Below are positions 9,701 through 21,115 of a DNA stretch of 64,000 bases, piece by piece. The position numbers and the translations under genes are program-made. The notes beneath the pieces are model-generated. The model had not been told where the DNA came from. It did not search any database and was given only the letters and a program-made list of their open reading frames with translations. The DNA comes from Mycolicibacterium holsaticum DSM 44478 = JCM 12374 (GTDB lineage: Bacteria > Actinomycetota > Actinomycetes > Mycobacteriales > Mycobacteriaceae), in NCBI RefSeq assembly GCF_019645835.1, contig NZ_CP080998.1:2046001-2110000 (forward strand), given 5' to 3'. Within the stretch, counting starts at the first letter, position 1. Each line of letters starts with the position of its first letter.

Positions 9701-11882
9701 CGCGTACCGCGAACCCGCCGAGGGCACCGAGCGGCACGTCGCGCAGATGTTCGCCGACCTGCTCGACCGTGACCGGGTGGGCGCCGACGACTCCTTTTTC
9801 GACCTGGGCGGGCACTCGCTGCTGGCCACCAAACTGGTTGCGGGGCTGCGGTCGCGGTTCAGCGTCGACATCGGCGTGCGGGAGGTGTTCGAGCTCGGTA
9901 CCGTCGCCGCGCTGGCCGAGCGGATCGACGCGACGTCCTCGCGCGGTACCGCGCGGCCCCCGCTGGTGGCGATCCCGCACGACGGTCCGCTGCAGTTGTC
10001 GGCCTCGCAGCTGCGGATGTGGTTCCAGTACCGCATCGACGGGCCCAACCCGGTCAACAACATCCCGTTCGCGGCCCGCATCAGCGGGCCCTGCGACGCC
10101 GACGCGTTCGTCGCGGCGGTCCGTGACGTCGTGGCCCGCCACGAGGTGCTGCGCACGACCTACCGCGAAATCGACGGGGTGCCATACCAGATCGTGAACG
10201 CCGCCGGTGACGTGGCGGTTCGCCGGGCCCACGGCGCCGACGACACCTGGCTGCACACCGAACTGGACCACGAGCGGCGCCAGATCTTCGATCTCGAACA
10301 CGACCTGCCGGTGCGCGCCGCCGTGCTGTCGACGCCCGACACACACGTGGTGTCGCTGGTGGTGCACCACATCGCATCCGACCACTGGTCGGCGATGGTG
10401 TTGTTCACCGACCTGCTGACCGCCTACCGGGCCCGCCGCGCCGGTCACCCGCCGAAGTTCGCGCCGCTGCCGGTGCAGTACGCGGACTACGCGGCGTGGC
10501 AGGCGGCCCTGCTGTCCGACACCGACGGACCCGTGGCCGGGCAGCGGGAGTACTGGCGCACCCAACTCGCGGGCCTGCCCGAGGACCCCGGCCTGGCACC
10601 GGATTTCCCGCGCCCGCCGGTGCTGAGCGGCGACGGCGACGCCGTCGAGCTGCGCATCGACGCCGCGACCCGCGCCAAGTTCACCGCGTTGAGCCAGGAG
10701 CTCGGCGTCACCGAGTTCATGCTGCTGCAATCGGCGGTGGCCGTGGCACTGCTCAAAGCCGGTGAACGACCGGACATCCCGCTGGGCACCCCCGTCGCCG
10801 GGCGCACCGAGGCCGAACTGGACCAGCTGATCGGGTTCTTCGTCAACATCGTGGTGCTGCGAAACGACCTGCGGGACAACCCGACGCTGCGCGAGGTGCT
10901 GCGCCGCTCCCGCGACACCGCGCTGGAAGCCTATGCACACCAGGACCTTCCGTTCGACCAGGTGGTGGACGCGGTGCGGCCCACGCGGTCGCTGTCACGT
11001 AATCCGCTGTTCGGTGTCGTGGTGCACGTGCGCGACGGGCTGCCCGTCGACCAACCCATCGAGTCCGGCGCACAAGGCGCGACCACGTTCACCGCGCTGG
11101 AACCCCCTTTCGACGTCGCGCACGCCGATCTGTCGGTCAACTTCTTCGCGACCGAGGACGGATACCGGGGCCACCTCATCTACCGCACCGACCTGTACCG
11201 GCGCGCGACCGCGCAGCGGCTCGTCGGCTGGCTCGGCCGGGTGCTGGCGGCGTTCGCCGACGATCCCGACCAACGGCTGCGCGACGTGCAGATCGCCGAC
11301 GACGCCGAACTGCGCCAGGTGCACCAGTTCAGCGTTGCGGCACAGGTCAGCATCCTCGACGGCTGGCGCGACCCCGTCGCGATCGGCGCCGTCGGCGACG
11401 TCTACGACCACGTCGTCGACCAGATCGGCACGCATCTTCGGGCCCGCGGCACGCGGGGGCGGTGGACCGAGCACGGCTCCGTGCAGATCCTCGACACGAC
11501 CGAGGTGCGCGCGCCGTCGGCGCCCGCCGGGCCGGCCGAACCGGCTCGCACCCAAACCGAGCGGGCGCTCGCGGCGATCCTCGCCGACGTGCTCGGCGTG
11601 CCCGACGTCAACCGCACCGACGGTTTCTTCGAACTCGGCGGTGACTCGATCCTGGCGGTGCAGGTGGCCGCCCGCGCCCGCGACACCGGGCTGGCGCTGA
11701 CCGCGCGAATGGTGTTCGAGCACCCCACCGTTTCCGAATTGGCCGCCAAGATCGACGAGGCCGCCGACACGCCACGGGTCGCCGACACCCGCCACGACCC
11801 GATGTCGGCCTCCGGGCTCTCACCCGACGAACTGGCAGCCGTGACGTCGATGTGGACGGCCTCGCGCGACGGTGCCCCTTGA
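6783..11882 (+). CDS. mbtE: MbtE, lysine-incorporating peptide synthetase
   Basis: A 1699-residue NRPS with a GTG start overlapping mbtD by 8 bp. The domains are: condensation (HHIAWDD, His172-173); adenylation with the core '[11 protein letters not shown]' near residue 617; carrier protein (GGHSLL, Ser1012); a second condensation-type domain (HHIASDH near 1195); and a second carrier (GGDSIL, Ser1622). There is no second adenylation domain. The family role is incorporation of the first (later N6-hydroxylated) lysine of mycobactin. The extra C-PCP pair presumably condenses with or holds the intermediate passed to or from the MbtC/D polyketide step; that part is inference. Confidence 0.92.
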   Translation: MTDTVDIREDLDQRRLEVLRRRLAERGLRSTNPQNDAVDGLSDGQRRMWFVQTADPTGAILNICLSYRLTGALDVSRLHDALDAVAARHRALRTTFCADADGEPQPTVHDELTPGWSVHDLSELSEHARRLRLEVLAQREFNAPFDLSTDAPLRITVVRTGADEHVMLLVAHHIAWDDACWAVFFADLTRAYDGEPLPAPTAVPRLDDEPSAEDLDYWRAAMADPPEPLELPGPNGSAVPTSWRSQRTTLTLPGQTAEQVAALAKESGATPYMVLLAAFGVLMHRYTHADDMLVATPVLNRPAELDDVIGYYGNTVALRLRPLAGQTFRDVLAATRDTAVGAFAHQHANLDRVVRELNPDRRHGVERMTRVAFGARGADGSGFCPPGITCERAELRGQFTQLPLTFMVEFDGPTVVVEAEYLVEVLDATLARQLLDHYAVLLDDALRHPDQRIGELQVMGAADREWLRAVAAGDEFHTPAKTLTELVEAQVARTPDAVALVYEGRHYSYRELNESANRVAHWLIEKGIGAEDRVAVLLDRSPELVITALGVIKAGAIYLPVDPTYPEDRLTFILSDSDPKLVLREPVTGLDRYRSDNPTDTDRVRALSPQSTAYLIYTSGSTGLPKGVPVPHRPVAEYFVWFADEYDIDHRERLLQVASPSFDVSMGEIFGMLACGGRLVIPRPDGLRDIGYLTDLLRNEGITSMHFVPSLLGLFLSLPGVNQWRTLQRVPIGGEALPGELADKFHATFDALLHNFYGPTETVINASRYKVEGTQGTRIVPIGTPKINTQIHLLDDALQPVPVGVIGEIYIGGTHVAHGYHDRPGLTAERFVADPFTAGGRLYRSGDLARRNADGDIEFVGRADEQVKIRGFRIELGEVAAAISVDPSVGQAVVVASDLPGLGRSLVGYLTAAPDAEVVDVERIRNRVTAALPEYMTPAAYVVVDEIPITAHGKIDRAALPEPDLNALAGSGAAYREPAEGTERHVAQMFADLLDRDRVGADDSFFDLGGHSLLATKLVAGLRSRFSVDIGVREVFELGTVAALAERIDATSSRGTARPPLVAIPHDGPLQLSASQLRMWFQYRIDGPNPVNNIPFAARISGPCDADAFVAAVRDVVARHEVLRTTYREIDGVPYQIVNAAGDVAVRRAHGADDTWLHTELDHERRQIFDLEHDLPVRAAVLSTPDTHVVSLVVHHIASDHWSAMVLFTDLLTAYRARRAGHPPKFAPLPVQYADYAAWQAALLSDTDGPVAGQREYWRTQLAGLPEDPGLAPDFPRPPVLSGDGDAVELRIDAATRAKFTALSQELGVTEFMLLQSAVAVALLKAGERPDIPLGTPVAGRTEAELDQLIGFFVNIVVLRNDLRDNPTLREVLRRSRDTALEAYAHQDLPFDQVVDAVRPTRSLSRNPLFGVVVHVRDGLPVDQPIESGAQGATTFTALEPPFDVAHADLSVNFFATEDGYRGHLIYRTDLYRRATAQRLVGWLGRVLAAFADDPDQRLRDVQIADDAELRQVHQFSVAAQVSILDGWRDPVAIGAVGDVYDHVVDQIGTHLRARGTRGRWTEHGSVQILDTTEVRAPSAPAGPAEPARTQTERALAAILADVLGVPDVNRTDGFFELGGDSILAVQVAARARDTGLALTARMVFEHPTVSELAAKIDEAADTPRVADTRHDPMSASGLSPDELAAVTSMWTASRDGAP

Positions 11883-14800
11883 CCGCGACGGACGCCAAGG
11901 CGGCCATCGAGGATGTGATGGCGCTCAGCCCGCTGCAACAGGGGCTGTTCTCGCTGGCCAAGCTCAGCGACGACGACCGCGGCGACCCGTACGTGATCGC
12001 CATGGCCGCCGACATCAGCGGCGCGCTGGACACCGCGCTGTTACGCGAATGCGCGGCAGCGATGCTGGCCCGCCACCCCAACCTGAGGGCCAGTTTCCTG
12101 CAGGCCAACCCCGGTCGGCCCGTGCAGGTGGTGCCCACCCATGTCGACGTGCCATGGCGACAGATCACCGCCACCGCCGACGAACTGGACGCGCTCGACA
12201 TCGCCGAACGGCGCCGTCCGTTCGACCTGGAACGCGGACCGGCGATCCGATTCGTGCTCATCGAAATGCCGACAGAAGAGGATGGCGATCGCTTCCGTCT
12301 CACCGTCCTCGCCCACCACATCATCATCGACGGCTGGTCGCTGCCGCTGTTCGTCGGCGAGCTGATCACGCTGTACCGGTACGGCGGTGACCCGGCCGCA
12401 CTGCCGCCACCGCCGCGGCCGTACCGCGACTACATCGGCTGGCTCGCCGACCGCGACCGCGACGCCAGCCGGGCGCTGTGGCGTCAACACCTCGACGGGC
12501 TCGACGGCCCGACGCTGCTGACACCCACGCTGGCGGCGGCCGAGCCGCCGACCGGAGCACCGCGGCGCACCGAGCTGAAGCTCGACCAACAGGCCACCGC
12601 GGAGCTGGCGGAGGCCGCGCGCACCCGCGGTATCACGGTGAACACCCTGATGCAGATGGCGTGGGCCACACTGCTGTCCGCGTTCACCGACCGCAGCGAC
12701 GTGGTGTTCGGCGTGACGGTGTCGGGCAGGCCGGATGAGCTCACCGGCGTGGAGACGATGGTCGGGCTGTTCATCAACACCGTGCCGCTGCGCGTGCGGC
12801 TCGACCCCGTGGCCTCGGTCGGCGCGCAATGCGTTGCGCTGCAGCGCGAGGCCGCCCTGTTGCGCGATCACAGTTATGAGCCGCACGCCGAACTGCGCGC
12901 GCTGGGCGGTATCGGTGAGATGTTCGACAGCCTGCTGGTGTACGAGAACTTCCCGCCGGGCGGGCTGGTCGGCGGCGGCGATTTCACCGCCAACGGCGCG
13001 TCGTTTCGCCCGGCGGCGCTGGAGAGCCTGTCCCATTTCCCGGTGACCATCGCCGCGCACATGGTCGACGACCAACTCACCGTGCTGGTCGAGGTGATCG
13101 ACGACGCGCTGGGGCCGATGAGCGCCGAATCGCTGGGCCGGCGTCTGCTGAGCACCGTGCAGCGCCTGATCACCCACTGGGACCGCCCGCTGCGCGACGT
13201 CGGTGTGCTGCTCGACGGTGAAGCCACCCCGCCAGCCGAATCCATCGACACACCAGCACATCTCGGCATACATGACGCGTTCGCCGAGATCGTCGACAGT
13301 CGGCCGGCAGCGCGGGCGCTGAGCTGGAACAGCGGCGAATTCACCTACCGGGAACTGGACCAGGCCGCCGACCGGTTGGCGGCCGCGCTGGCCCGGCGCG
13401 GGGTCGGTGCCGAACACCCGGTGGCCGTCAACCTCAGCCGCGGCCGACAGTACGTGACCGCGATGCTCGCGGTGCTCAAGGCCGGGGGAGTGATCGTCCC
13501 GCTGGACCCGTCGATGCCCGCCGAGCGCGTCACCGACATCCTGGCGCAGTCCGGTGCCGCGGTCGTCGTCGACGACGCACTGATCGCCGCTGCAGCCGAC
13601 GAACTCACCGGTGACTTCCGGCCCGCTGCCGTGCATCCCGGGCAGGCCGCCTATGCGGTGTTCACCTCGGGCACCACCGGCAGGCCGAAGGGCGTCGTCG
13701 GAACTCATCAGGCCGTCCTGGCCTACGCCGCCGATCACGCGCGGAACATGTTGCGCCCGGCGGCGGCTCGGCTGGGCCGGCCGCTGCGGGTCGCCCACGC
13801 CTGGTCGTTCACGTTCGACGCCGCCTGGCAACCGCTGGCCGCACTGCTGGAGGGGCACGCCGTGCACATCGTCGACGACGACGTGCAACGTGACGCCGAG
13901 GCGTTGGTGGACACGATCGGGCGATACGGCATCGACATGATCGACACCACCCCGTCGATGTTCGCCCAACTGCACGCCGCGGGCCTGCTCACCACCGTGC
14001 CCCTCGCGGTGCTGGCGCTGGGCGGCGAGGCCGTCGGACTTCCGGCGTGGACCCTGATCCGCGACGAATGCGCCCGCACCGGGATGGCGGCCTACAACTG
14101 TTACGGCCCAACCGAAACCACCGTGGAGGCCGTCGTTGCCGGTATCGCCGACCACGAAAAGCCCACGATCGGGCGGCCCACCTCACCCACCCGCGCCTAT
14201 GTGCTGGACTCCTGGCTGCGCCCGGTGCCCGACGGCGTGCCCGGCGAGCTGTACCTGGCCGGCGGGCAGTTGACCCGCGGCTATCTGGGCCGGGCGGGGG
14301 AGACCGCAAGCCGGTTCGTCGCCGACCCGTTCGCCGCGGGCCGGCGGATGTACCGCACCGGCGATGTCGTGCGCCGCCAGCCCGACGGTGCGCTGCAGTT
14401 CCTCGGGCGCTCCGATACCCAGGTGAAGATCCGTGGCTTCCGCGTCGAACCCGACGAGATCGCCGCGGTCCTGCACGCACATCCGGCCGTGCGCCACGCC
14501 CACGTCGCGGTGCGCAGGCACCGCTGGGGGCCACGGTTGACCGCGTACGTGGCCGCGGATCCCGAGCCCGCGGTGGCCGAGCTGCGAGCCCTGCTGGCAA
14601 AACGGTTGCCGCGCTACATGGTTCCGCACGGCATCGTCGTCGTCGACCAGCTCCCGCTCACCGCGCACGGCAAGGTCGACGACGCCGCGCTGGCCGCAAT
14701 CACCGCTGCGGAGGGTCCGTCGGCCGCTGCCGAGACCCAGACCGAGGCCGCGCTGGTGCAGGTGCTGGCAGAACTGCTCGACGGCGCCGAGATCGACGTC

Positions 14801-16231
14801 ACCGCCGACTTCCTGGCGCTCGGGTTGGACAGCATCGTGGCGCTCTCGGTGGTGCAGGCCGCGCGGCGGCGCGGAATCCCGTTGCGGGCCCGGCTGATGC
14901 TCGAATGTGCAAGCGTGCGCGAACTCGCGGCGGCCATCGACAACGAGTGGGTCGGCGTCGAACGCGACGATCGTGACGAGGCCGGGCCGGTTCCCGTGCT
15001 ACCCAACGCCTATTGGCTCTACGAACACGGCGACCCGCGCCGGCTGGCCCAGACCGAGGCGATCTGGCTACCCGACGGCATCACCGGCGATCAGCTGCAC
15101 CAGATGCTGCGCGCCGTCGTCGACGGGCACGAGGTGTTGCGGTGCCGGCTCGACGCCGAGACGATGACGCTGGTGGCTCAGGAACCCGGCGACATCCTGT
15201 CAGAGGTGACCGTCGAGAGCGACCTGGCCGACGCCGTCGCCCGACATACCGATGCCTCGGTGCAACGCCTTGACCCGCAACGCGGTTCGATGCTGTCCGC
15301 GGTGTGGCTGCGCCCACCCGACGGGCCCGGCGTGCTGGTGCTCACCGCGCACGCGCTCGCGCTGGACCCGGCGTCATGGCGGATCGTGCTGGGTGAGCTC
15401 GACGCGGCATGGCACACGATCCGTTCCGGCGCAGCACCGGCCCCGATCCGGGAACACACCAGCCTGCGCCGGTGGTCGCGCCGGCTCCGCGAGCGCGCGC
15501 AGGACCTGCAGACGTGTGACTTCTGGGCCGCGCAACTCGACGGCGAGGATCCCGCCATCGGCGCGCGCCGGGTGCAGCCCGAAACCGACAGGGCCGGTGA
15601 CGTCGTCGTCACCGTGTCGGTCGCCGACGCCGATGTCAGCGCCCGGCTGGTGACATCGAGTGTCCCGACGCCGCACCTGCTGGCCGTCGCGGCCGCGCGC
15701 ACCCTCACCCGCTGGCGACAACACCGCGGGCAGGACCCGCGCCCGCCGCTGCTGGCGCTGGAGACCCATGGGCGCGCCGACGGCATCGTCGCGGACGCGG
15801 ACACATCCGACACCGTCGGGCTGCTCACCGCGATCTACCCGCTGCGGGTGCAGTCCAGCCAGGACCTGGCCGCGATCCCCGGCGACGGCATCGACTACGG
15901 TCTGCTGCGCTATCTGCGCCCCGACACCGCCAGCCGGCTGCGCGGATACCGCGAACCCCAGCTGCTGCTGAACTTCCTGGGCCGCATCCACGTCGGGCTC
16001 GACGGTGGCGTGCTGCGACCGGATCGCACGCTGCTGGCAGGGGTATCGCCGTTGCCGGAGCCCGAACTCGCGGTGCGACACGAGCTGACCATCGTGGCGG
16101 CGGTGCTCGGTGCGAGCGACGCGCCGGTGTTGGCCGCGCAGTGGCGGACGTTGCCCGACATCCTGTCGGCCGACGATGTCGTCATCCTTCAGTCCCTGTG
16201 GCAGGAATCGTTACGAGAGGTGGTGTCATGA
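11879..16231 (+). CDS. mbtF: MbtF, terminal lysine peptide synthetase with epimerase-like C-terminus
   Basis: I chose the TTG at 11879, which overlaps the mbtE stop (TTGA). An in-frame ATG at 11852 would add nine unconserved residues. Domains in order are: condensation (HHIIIDG near residue 146); adenylation ('[10 protein letters not shown]' near 596); carrier protein (LGLDSIV, Ser985); and a C-terminal domain of epimerisation type. In this last domain the HHxxxD motif is degenerate: 'TAHALALD', with Ala1157 replacing the first histidine. The 'NFLGR' motif is kept. MbtF loads the second lysine, which becomes the cyclic cobactin lactam. The degenerate domain argues against epimerisation and may serve release or cyclisation (inference). 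Confidence 0.9.
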   Translation: MTATDAKAAIEDVMALSPLQQGLFSLAKLSDDDRGDPYVIAMAADISGALDTALLRECAAAMLARHPNLRASFLQANPGRPVQVVPTHVDVPWRQITATADELDALDIAERRRPFDLERGPAIRFVLIEMPTEEDGDRFRLTVLAHHIIIDGWSLPLFVGELITLYRYGGDPAALPPPPRPYRDYIGWLADRDRDASRALWRQHLDGLDGPTLLTPTLAAAEPPTGAPRRTELKLDQQATAELAEAARTRGITVNTLMQMAWATLLSAFTDRSDVVFGVTVSGRPDELTGVETMVGLFINTVPLRVRLDPVASVGAQCVALQREAALLRDHSYEPHAELRALGGIGEMFDSLLVYENFPPGGLVGGGDFTANGASFRPAALESLSHFPVTIAAHMVDDQLTVLVEVIDDALGPMSAESLGRRLLSTVQRLITHWDRPLRDVGVLLDGEATPPAESIDTPAHLGIHDAFAEIVDSRPAARALSWNSGEFTYRELDQAADRLAAALARRGVGAEHPVAVNLSRGRQYVTAMLAVLKAGGVIVPLDPSMPAERVTDILAQSGAAVVVDDALIAAAADELTGDFRPAAVHPGQAAYAVFTSGTTGRPKGVVGTHQAVLAYAADHARNMLRPAAARLGRPLRVAHAWSFTFDAAWQPLAALLEGHAVHIVDDDVQRDAEALVDTIGRYGIDMIDTTPSMFAQLHAAGLLTTVPLAVLALGGEAVGLPAWTLIRDECARTGMAAYNCYGPTETTVEAVVAGIADHEKPTIGRPTSPTRAYVLDSWLRPVPDGVPGELYLAGGQLTRGYLGRAGETASRFVADPFAAGRRMYRTGDVVRRQPDGALQFLGRSDTQVKIRGFRVEPDEIAAVLHAHPAVRHAHVAVRRHRWGPRLTAYVAADPEPAVAELRALLAKRLPRYMVPHGIVVVDQLPLTAHGKVDDAALAAITAAEGPSAAAETQTEAALVQVLAELLDGAEIDVTADFLALGLDSIVALSVVQAARRRGIPLRARLMLECASVRELAAAIDNEWVGVERDDRDEAGPVPVLPNAYWLYEHGDPRRLAQTEAIWLPDGITGDQLHQMLRAVVDGHEVLRCRLDAETMTLVAQEPGDILSEVTVESDLADAVARHTDASVQRLDPQRGSMLSAVWLRPPDGPGVLVLTAHALALDPASWRIVLGELDAAWHTIRSGAAPAPIREHTSLRRWSRRLRERAQDLQTCDFWAAQLDGEDPAIGARRVQPETDRAGDVVVTVSVADADVSARLVTSSVPTPHLLAVAAARTLTRWRQHRGQDPRPPLLALETHGRADGIVADADTSDTVGLLTAIYPLRVQSSQDLAAIPGDGIDYGLLRYLRPDTASRLRGYREPQLLLNFLGRIHVGLDGGVLRPDRTLLAGVSPLPEPELAVRHELTIVAAVLGASDAPVLAAQWRTLPDILSADDVVILQSLWQESLREVVS

Positions 16232-17541
16232 CCCCGACGTTGGCTGTGGTCGGTGCGGGAGCCAAGGCGGTCGCAGTCGCCGCCAAGGCCGCCGTCCTGC
16301 GCGAGATGGGCGTCGCCGTACCCGACGTCGTCGCCGTGGAACGCACTGCGGTGGCGGCTAACTGGAAGGCCGACGGCGGCTGGACCGACGGTCAACACCG
16401 GCTCGGCACCGGCCCGGAAAAGGACGTCGGCTTCCCGTACCGGTCCTCGTTGGTGCCGCGCCGCAACGCCGAACTCGACGAGCGGATGACCCGGCACAGC
16501 TGGCAGTCCTACCTCATCGGCACCGGCCAGTTCGCCGAATGGGTGGACCGCGGCAGGCCGGCGCCAACGCACAAGAAGTGGAGCCAGTATCTGCGCTGGG
16601 TCGCCGACAACATCGGCATGAACGTGGTTTACGGTGAGGTGCAGCAGATTTCGGTCGACTCCGGCGCCACCGGGCGGTGGGCCGTGCGCACCGCCGATGA
16701 GACCGTGCACGGCGACGGGCTGATGATCACCGGCCCCGGTCAGCCCGAGCGGTCGATCCTGCCAGGCAACCCGCGGGTGCTGTCCATCGCCCAGTTCTGG
16801 CACCGCGCCGCCCAGTGCGAGCTGATCACCGCCGAGCGCGTCGCGGTGATCGGCGGCGGCGAAACCGCGGCGTCGATGCTCAACGAGCTGTTCCGGCACC
16901 GGGTTTCCACGATCACCGTGATCTCGCCGCAGGTCACCCTGTTCACCAGGGGCGAGGGCTTCTTCGAGAACACGCTGTTCTCCGACCCCACCGGATGGAC
17001 GGGCCTGACGCTGGCCGAACGTCGCGACGCGCTGACCCGCACCGACCGTGGGGTGTTCTCCGCGCGGGTGCAAGAGGCCCTGCTGTCCGACGACCGGATC
17101 CGTCACCTGCGCGGCAGGGTGGCGCACGCCGTAGCCCGCGACGGGCGAATCCGGTTGACGCTGAGCACGAATCAGGGCGGTGAGAGCCTGGAGACCGTGC
17201 ATGGTTTCGACCTGGTGATCGACGGTTCGGGCGCCGACGCGACATGGTTCGTGCCGCTGCTGGGCCAGGACGCGCTGGATCTGCTCGAACTCGGCCTGGG
17301 CGGACCGCTCAGCGGCGACCGGTTGCAGGAGGCCATCGGTTATGACCTCGCGGTCACCAACGTCGCCCCGAAACTGTTTCTGCCCGGGCTGTCCGGGCTG
17401 ACCCAGGGGCCCGGGTTTCCCAACCTGTCCTGCCTCGGGTTGCTGTCCGACCGGATCCTCGGCGCGGACCTCGGTGCGGGCACCGAGGCACCCGCCGACC
17501 AAGCACCTCGGAGAAGCGATGCGCACCAACCCATTCGATGA
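16228..17541 (+). CDS. mbtG: MbtG, lysine N6-hydroxylase
   Basis: A 437-residue flavoprotein with ATG overlapping the mbtF stop (ATGA). The N-terminal FAD-binding loop is 'VVGAGAKA', in which the last glycine of the usual GxGxxG is replaced. The second nucleotide loop '[14 protein letters not shown]' binds NADPH. '[13 protein letters not shown]' and the C-terminal '[28 protein letters not shown]' fit siderophore amine monooxygenases. MbtG N-hydroxylates the lysine side chains that form the iron-binding hydroxamates. Its 3' end overlaps mbtH by 23 bp. Confidence 0.92.
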   Translation: MTPTLAVVGAGAKAVAVAAKAAVLREMGVAVPDVVAVERTAVAANWKADGGWTDGQHRLGTGPEKDVGFPYRSSLVPRRNAELDERMTRHSWQSYLIGTGQFAEWVDRGRPAPTHKKWSQYLRWVADNIGMNVVYGEVQQISVDSGATGRWAVRTADETVHGDGLMITGPGQPERSILPGNPRVLSIAQFWHRAAQCELITAERVAVIGGGETAASMLNELFRHRVSTITVISPQVTLFTRGEGFFENTLFSDPTGWTGLTLAERRDALTRTDRGVFSARVQEALLSDDRIRHLRGRVAHAVARDGRIRLTLSTNQGGESLETVHGFDLVIDGSGADATWFVPLLGQDALDLLELGLGGPLSGDRLQEAIGYDLAVTNVAPKLFLPGLSGLTQGPGFPNLSCLGLLSDRILGADLGAGTEAPADQAPRRSDAHQPIR

Positions 17542-17734
17542 CGACGACGGTACGTTCCTGGTGCTCGTCAACGACGAGGACCAGCACAGCCTGTGGCCCG
17601 CGTTCGCCGAACCGCCCACCGGGTGGCGTGTCCTGTTCGGCCAAGCCGCCCGCACGGACTGCATGGCCTACATCGAGCAGCACTGGACCGACATCCGTCC
17701 GCTGAGCCTGAAGGCCGCCATCCAAGCGGAGTAA
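17519..17734 (+). CDS. mbtH: MbtH, NRPS adenylation-domain activator
   Basis: The 71-residue founding member of the MbtH-like family. Hallmarks visible are '[12 protein letters not shown]' (the NxEgQhSLWP motif), 'PPTGW' and 'DIRPLSL'. It binds adenylation domains (MbtB, MbtE, MbtF) and is needed for their solubility or activity. The ATG at 17519 is preceded by GGAGAAG. The gene overlaps the end of mbtG, so the operon ends here. Confidence 0.95.
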   Translation: MRTNPFDDDDGTFLVLVNDEDQHSLWPAFAEPPTGWRVLFGQAARTDCMAYIEQHWTDIRPLSLKAAIQAE

Positions 17735-17761
17735 CACCCCGACTGCTCTACGTTGGTTGCC

Positions 17762-18409
17762 GTGGCGACCACGACGCGGCCGACGACGCTTACGGTGGCC
17801 GCGGCATGTTGGGTTGCCGCGGCGCTCGGCTACGTCGTGCTCGAACTGCTGGCGGCGGCCGCGCTACCCGGATACAGCTACACCCAGCACTACATCAGTT
17901 CGCTGGGCGTTCCGGCCTGGTCACCGCGCGCCTATCTGATGAACGCCGCCTTCTACGCCCAAGGGGTGCTGTTCCTGACCGGGGCACTGCTGGTCGCCAC
18001 GGCGGTCCGGGGCCGCTTCAGCGCGGTGTTCGTCGTGCTGGCGGCGCTCAACGCCGTAGGCAACCTCCTGGTCGGCGTCGTGCACGGCGGCTCCCCGCTG
18101 TGGACGAACGGATATCAGTGGCTGCACGCGCTCGGCGCGTTTCTGGCGATCCTCGGCGGCAACGCCGCGGTGCTGGCCGGATCGGCGGTGGTGGCGCGCG
18201 CCACCGCGGCGCGCTGGTACCGCTGGGTCGGCGCGCTGATCGGCGTCGCCGGGATCGTGATCTTCGCGATGCTGCAGAACTACAACGACTGGGCGGTGAA
18301 CTACGCGCCGGTCGGGCTCGTCGAGCGGGCCTGCGTGTACACGATCCTGGGCTGGCAGTTGCTCAGCGCCCTGCTGCTGTGGACGCGGTCGGCGGCGCCT
18401 CGCGGCTAG
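17762..18409 (+). CDS. DUF998-family integral membrane protein
   Basis: About 215 residues, almost entirely hydrophobic, with six or more predicted membrane segments. The N-terminal 'PGYSYTQHYISSLG' after the first helix, and the later 'LFLTGALL', 'VGVVHGG' and 'NDWAVNYAPVGLVERACVYTILGWQLL', are typical of DUF998 proteins of unknown function. I chose GTG 17762 over TTG 17753 because a -10-like TACGTT ends 7 nt before it, as in leaderless genes. In M. tuberculosis the matching place downstream of mbtH holds cfp2, so this gene is an exchange at that spot. Confidence 0.75.
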   Translation: MATTTRPTTLTVAAACWVAAALGYVVLELLAAAALPGYSYTQHYISSLGVPAWSPRAYLMNAAFYAQGVLFLTGALLVATAVRGRFSAVFVVLAALNAVGNLLVGVVHGGSPLWTNGYQWLHALGAFLAILGGNAAVLAGSAVVARATAARWYRWVGALIGVAGIVIFAMLQNYNDWAVNYAPVGLVERACVYTILGWQLLSALLLWTRSAAPRG

Positions 18410-18421
18410 GCCTGCCGGCTA

Positions 18422-18742
18422 CTAGGCCCACGCGTCAGCTGGGGACGGGATGTCCATGTCGAACACCCGGGCGTGCAGCACGGTGCGGTTACGCAGCGCG
18501 GCCCGCACCGCGCGGTGCAGCCCGTCCTCCAGATAGACGATGCCCTTCCAGCGCACCGCATGCGGAAACAGGTCCCCGTAGAACGTCGAGTCCTCCGACA
18601 ACAACCGGTCAAGGGCGAGCACGGTCGTCGTCGTCACCAACTCGTCGAGCCGGATCTGCCGCGGTGGGATCCGGGCCCACTGCCGGTGGGACAGCCCGTG
18701 ATCGGGATACGGTCGGCCCTCGCGGACGCCTTTGAAGATCAT
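18422..18742 (-). CDS. Small conserved protein, possible ParB/sulfiredoxin-like fold
   Basis: A 106-residue protein matching the position of M. tuberculosis Rv2375, beside hrcA. The segments 'PPRQIRLDELVTTTT' and 'IVYLEDGLHRAVRAALRNRTVLHARV' resemble the ParB/Srx fold pattern, in which a short strand is followed by a DGxHR helix and then a strand. The catalytic or binding residues of ParB are not all present. Databases may label relatives as antitoxins, but I see no toxin partner. It runs opposite to its neighbours and ends just after the DUF998 gene. Confidence 0.65.
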   Translation of the reverse strand: MIFKGVREGRPYPDHGLSHRQWARIPPRQIRLDELVTTTTVLALDRLLSEDSTFYGDLFPHAVRWKGIVYLEDGLHRAVRAALRNRTVLHARVFDMDIPSPADAWA

Positions 18743-18890
18743 CTGCCGGACGCCCCCGGTGTCCTCGATCTGGGCGGAGGGTTCACGCTGCGAAGGCTAT
18801 CGCACAGGCGCCGTTCGCCACGTGAACTGTGCTGGCGGGTATTCGCGCTGCTGATGACCGTAAACTGGACAGCGAAATCGGAGGTGAACC

Positions 18891-19922
18891 ATGGGGAGTG
18901 CCGACGAGCGTCGGTTCGAGGTGCTGCGCGCCATCGTCGCTGACTTCGTGGCCACCAAGGAACCGATCGGCTCCAAGACCCTTGTCGAGCGACACAACCT
19001 CGGGGTGTCGAGTGCGACCGTGCGCAACGACATGGCGGTCCTCGAGGCCGAGGGCTACATCACCCAGCCGCACACCAGCTCGGGCCGGGTGCCCACCGAG
19101 AAGGGCTACCGCGAGTTCGTCGACCGCATCCACGACGTCAAACCGCTGTCCACGTCTGAACGACGCGCGATCCTGACGTTCCTGGAATCCGGCGTCGACC
19201 TGGACGACGTGCTGCGCCGCGCCGTGCGGCTGCTGGCGCAGCTCACCCGGCAGGTGGCGATCGTGCAGTACCCGACGCTGACGGCGTCGACCGTGCGCCG
19301 CCTCGAGGTCGTCCCGCTCACCCCGGCGCGGGTGCTGCTGGTGGTGATCACCGACTCCGGGCGCATCGACCAGCGCATCGTCGAGCTCGGCGACACCATC
19401 GACGACCACGAACTCGGGCAGCTCCGTGATCGGCTGGCGCAGGCGCTGGAGGGTAAACCGCTGTCGGCCGCATCCGCCGCGGTGGCCGAGCTGGCCGCCC
19501 AGCTCGACGGGACCGGCGGACTGTCCGACGCGATCGGGCGAGCCGCGACGGTGCTGGTGGAAACCCTCGTCGAGCACCGCGAAGAACGGCTGCTGCTGGG
19601 CGGCACCGCCAACCTGACCCGCAACACCGCCGACTTCGGCGGCTCGCTGCGCTCGGTGCTCGAGGCGCTGGAGGAACAGGTCGTGGTGCTGCGGCTGCTG
19701 GCCGCGCAGCAGGAGGCCGGCAAGGTCACCGTGCGCATCGGTCACGAGACCGAGGCCGAGGAGATGACGGGCACCGCGGTGGTCAGCACGGCCTACGGTA
19801 GTGCGGGCAAGGTGTACGGCGGCATGGGTGTGTTGGGACCCACCAGGATGGACTATCCGGGAACTATCGCTAATGTCGCTGCGGTTGCTCTCTATATCGG
19901 CGAAGTCTTAGGCAGCCGATAA
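18891..19922 (+). CDS. hrcA: HrcA, heat-shock repressor
   Basis: A 343-residue HrcA. The N-terminal winged helix reads '[26 protein letters not shown]' and '[36 protein letters not shown]', the diagnostic HrcA signature. The C-terminus '[28 protein letters not shown]' is equally typical. HrcA binds CIRCE elements to repress groEL-type genes and is folded with help of GroE. A strong GGAGGTG precedes the ATG. No CIRCE palindrome is visible upstream, so autoregulation through CIRCE is not supported here. dnaJ2 follows after 38 bp, likely in one transcript. Confidence 0.96.
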   Translation: MGSADERRFEVLRAIVADFVATKEPIGSKTLVERHNLGVSSATVRNDMAVLEAEGYITQPHTSSGRVPTEKGYREFVDRIHDVKPLSTSERRAILTFLESGVDLDDVLRRAVRLLAQLTRQVAIVQYPTLTASTVRRLEVVPLTPARVLLVVITDSGRIDQRIVELGDTIDDHELGQLRDRLAQALEGKPLSAASAAVAELAAQLDGTGGLSDAIGRAATVLVETLVEHREERLLLGGTANLTRNTADFGGSLRSVLEALEEQVVVLRLLAAQQEAGKVTVRIGHETEAEEMTGTAVVSTAYGSAGKVYGGMGVLGPTRMDYPGTIANVAAVALYIGEVLGSR

Positions 19923-19960
19923 CTCGGCACCAAACACAGGCATAGACAGGCAGGTCAGGC

Positions 19961-21109
19961 GTGGCACGCGACTATTACGGGCTGCTCGGAGTGAGCAAGG
20001 GCGCAAGTGATTCGGAGATCAAGCGCGCCTATCGGAAGCTGGCGCGCGAACTGCACCCCGACGTCAACCCCGACGAGGACGCCCAGGCGCGGTTCAAGGA
20101 GATCAGCGTCGCCTACGAGGTGTTGAGCGATCCGGAGAAGCGCCGGATCGTCGATCTCGGTGGCGATCCGCTGGAATCCGCGGGCGCCGCGGGCAACGGG
20201 TTCGCCGGGTTCGGCGGGCTTGGCGACGTGTTCGAGGCGTTCTTCGGCGGCGGCCCGACGTCGCGCGGGCCGATCGGGCGGGTCCGGCCCGGCTCGGACT
20301 CGCTGCTGCGGATGCGGCTGGACCTGGCCGAATGCGCGACCGGGGTGACCAAGCAGGTCACCGTCGACACCGCGGTGTTGTGCGACCTGTGTCACGGCAA
20401 GGGCACCCACGGCAACTCCAGCCCCGCCACCTGCGACACGTGCGGCGGCCACGGCGAGATCCAGACCGTGCAGCGCTCGCTGCTCGGCCAGGTGATGACG
20501 TCACGGCCGTGCCCGGTGTGCGGCGGCGTCGGCGAGGTGATACCCGACCCGTGCCACCGTTGCGGCGGTGACGGCCGGGTGCGGGCGCGACGGGAGATCA
20601 GCGTCAAGATCCCCGCAGGCGTCGGCGACGGGATGCGGGTGCGGTTGGCGGCCCAGGGCGAGGTCGGGCCCGGCGGCGGACCCGCCGGTGACCTCTACGT
20701 CGAGGTGCACGAGAAGCCGCACGAGATCTTCGTGCGCGACGGCGATGACCTGCACTGCACGATTTCGGTACCGATGGTCGATGCCGCGCTGGGCACCAGC
20801 GTCAGCGTCGAGGCGATCATCGACGGCCCCACGGAGATCACCGTCCCGGCGGGCACCCAGCCCGGGCAGGTGACGACGCTCCGCGGCCACGGCATGCCCC
20901 ATCTGCGGTCCGGGGTGCGCGGTGATCTGCACGCCCACATCGAGGTCGTCGTGCCGTCGCGGCTGGAGCACGAGGACATCGAGTTGTTGGGCAAGCTCAA
21001 GGAACGCCGCACCCGCGACGTCGCCGAGGTGCGCTCCACCAACGGGGCGGCGGGGTCCTCCGGTGGCGGGCTGTTCTCCCGGCTGCGCGAAACGTTCAGC
21101 GGCCGCTGA
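19961..21109 (+). CDS. dnaJ2: DnaJ2, Hsp40 co-chaperone
   Basis: 382 residues with a GTG start. An N-terminal J domain carries the HPD tripeptide in '[13 protein letters not shown]'. A Gly/Phe-rich linker ('[21 protein letters not shown]') is followed by four zinc-binding CxxCxGxG repeats ([32 protein letters not shown]) and the C-terminal substrate-binding domains. It stimulates DnaK ATPase and delivers clients. Placement after hrcA and before rsmE is the standard actinobacterial order. Confidence 0.96.
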   Translation: MARDYYGLLGVSKGASDSEIKRAYRKLARELHPDVNPDEDAQARFKEISVAYEVLSDPEKRRIVDLGGDPLESAGAAGNGFAGFGGLGDVFEAFFGGGPTSRGPIGRVRPGSDSLLRMRLDLAECATGVTKQVTVDTAVLCDLCHGKGTHGNSSPATCDTCGGHGEIQTVQRSLLGQVMTSRPCPVCGGVGEVIPDPCHRCGGDGRVRARREISVKIPAGVGDGMRVRLAAQGEVGPGGGPAGDLYVEVHEKPHEIFVRDGDDLHCTISVPMVDAALGTSVSVEAIIDGPTEITVPAGTQPGQVTTLRGHGMPHLRSGVRGDLHAHIEVVVPSRLEHEDIELLGKLKERRTRDVAEVRSTNGAAGSSGGGLFSRLRETFSGR

Positions 21110-21115
21110 CCCGTC

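Noticed and set aside
8910..10940. Long reverse-strand open frame (676 codons) opposite mbtE
   Set aside because: It lies wholly within the mbtE coding sequence, has His/Arg/Gly/Val-rich composition typical of antisense frames in GC-rich genes, and shows no domain.
11852..11878. ATG 11852 as the mbtF start
   Set aside because: It adds nine residues with no conserved character inside mbtE; the TTGA overlap at 11879 fits the coupling seen through the operon. It remains possible.
12041..14155. Reverse-strand open frame of 704 codons opposite mbtF
   Set aside because: Antisense shadow of the MbtF condensation and adenylation domains, with no recognisable motif.
18743..18890. CIRCE element upstream of hrcA
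   Set aside because: I looked for TTAGCACTC-N9-GAGTGCTAA and found no acceptable match in the gap.
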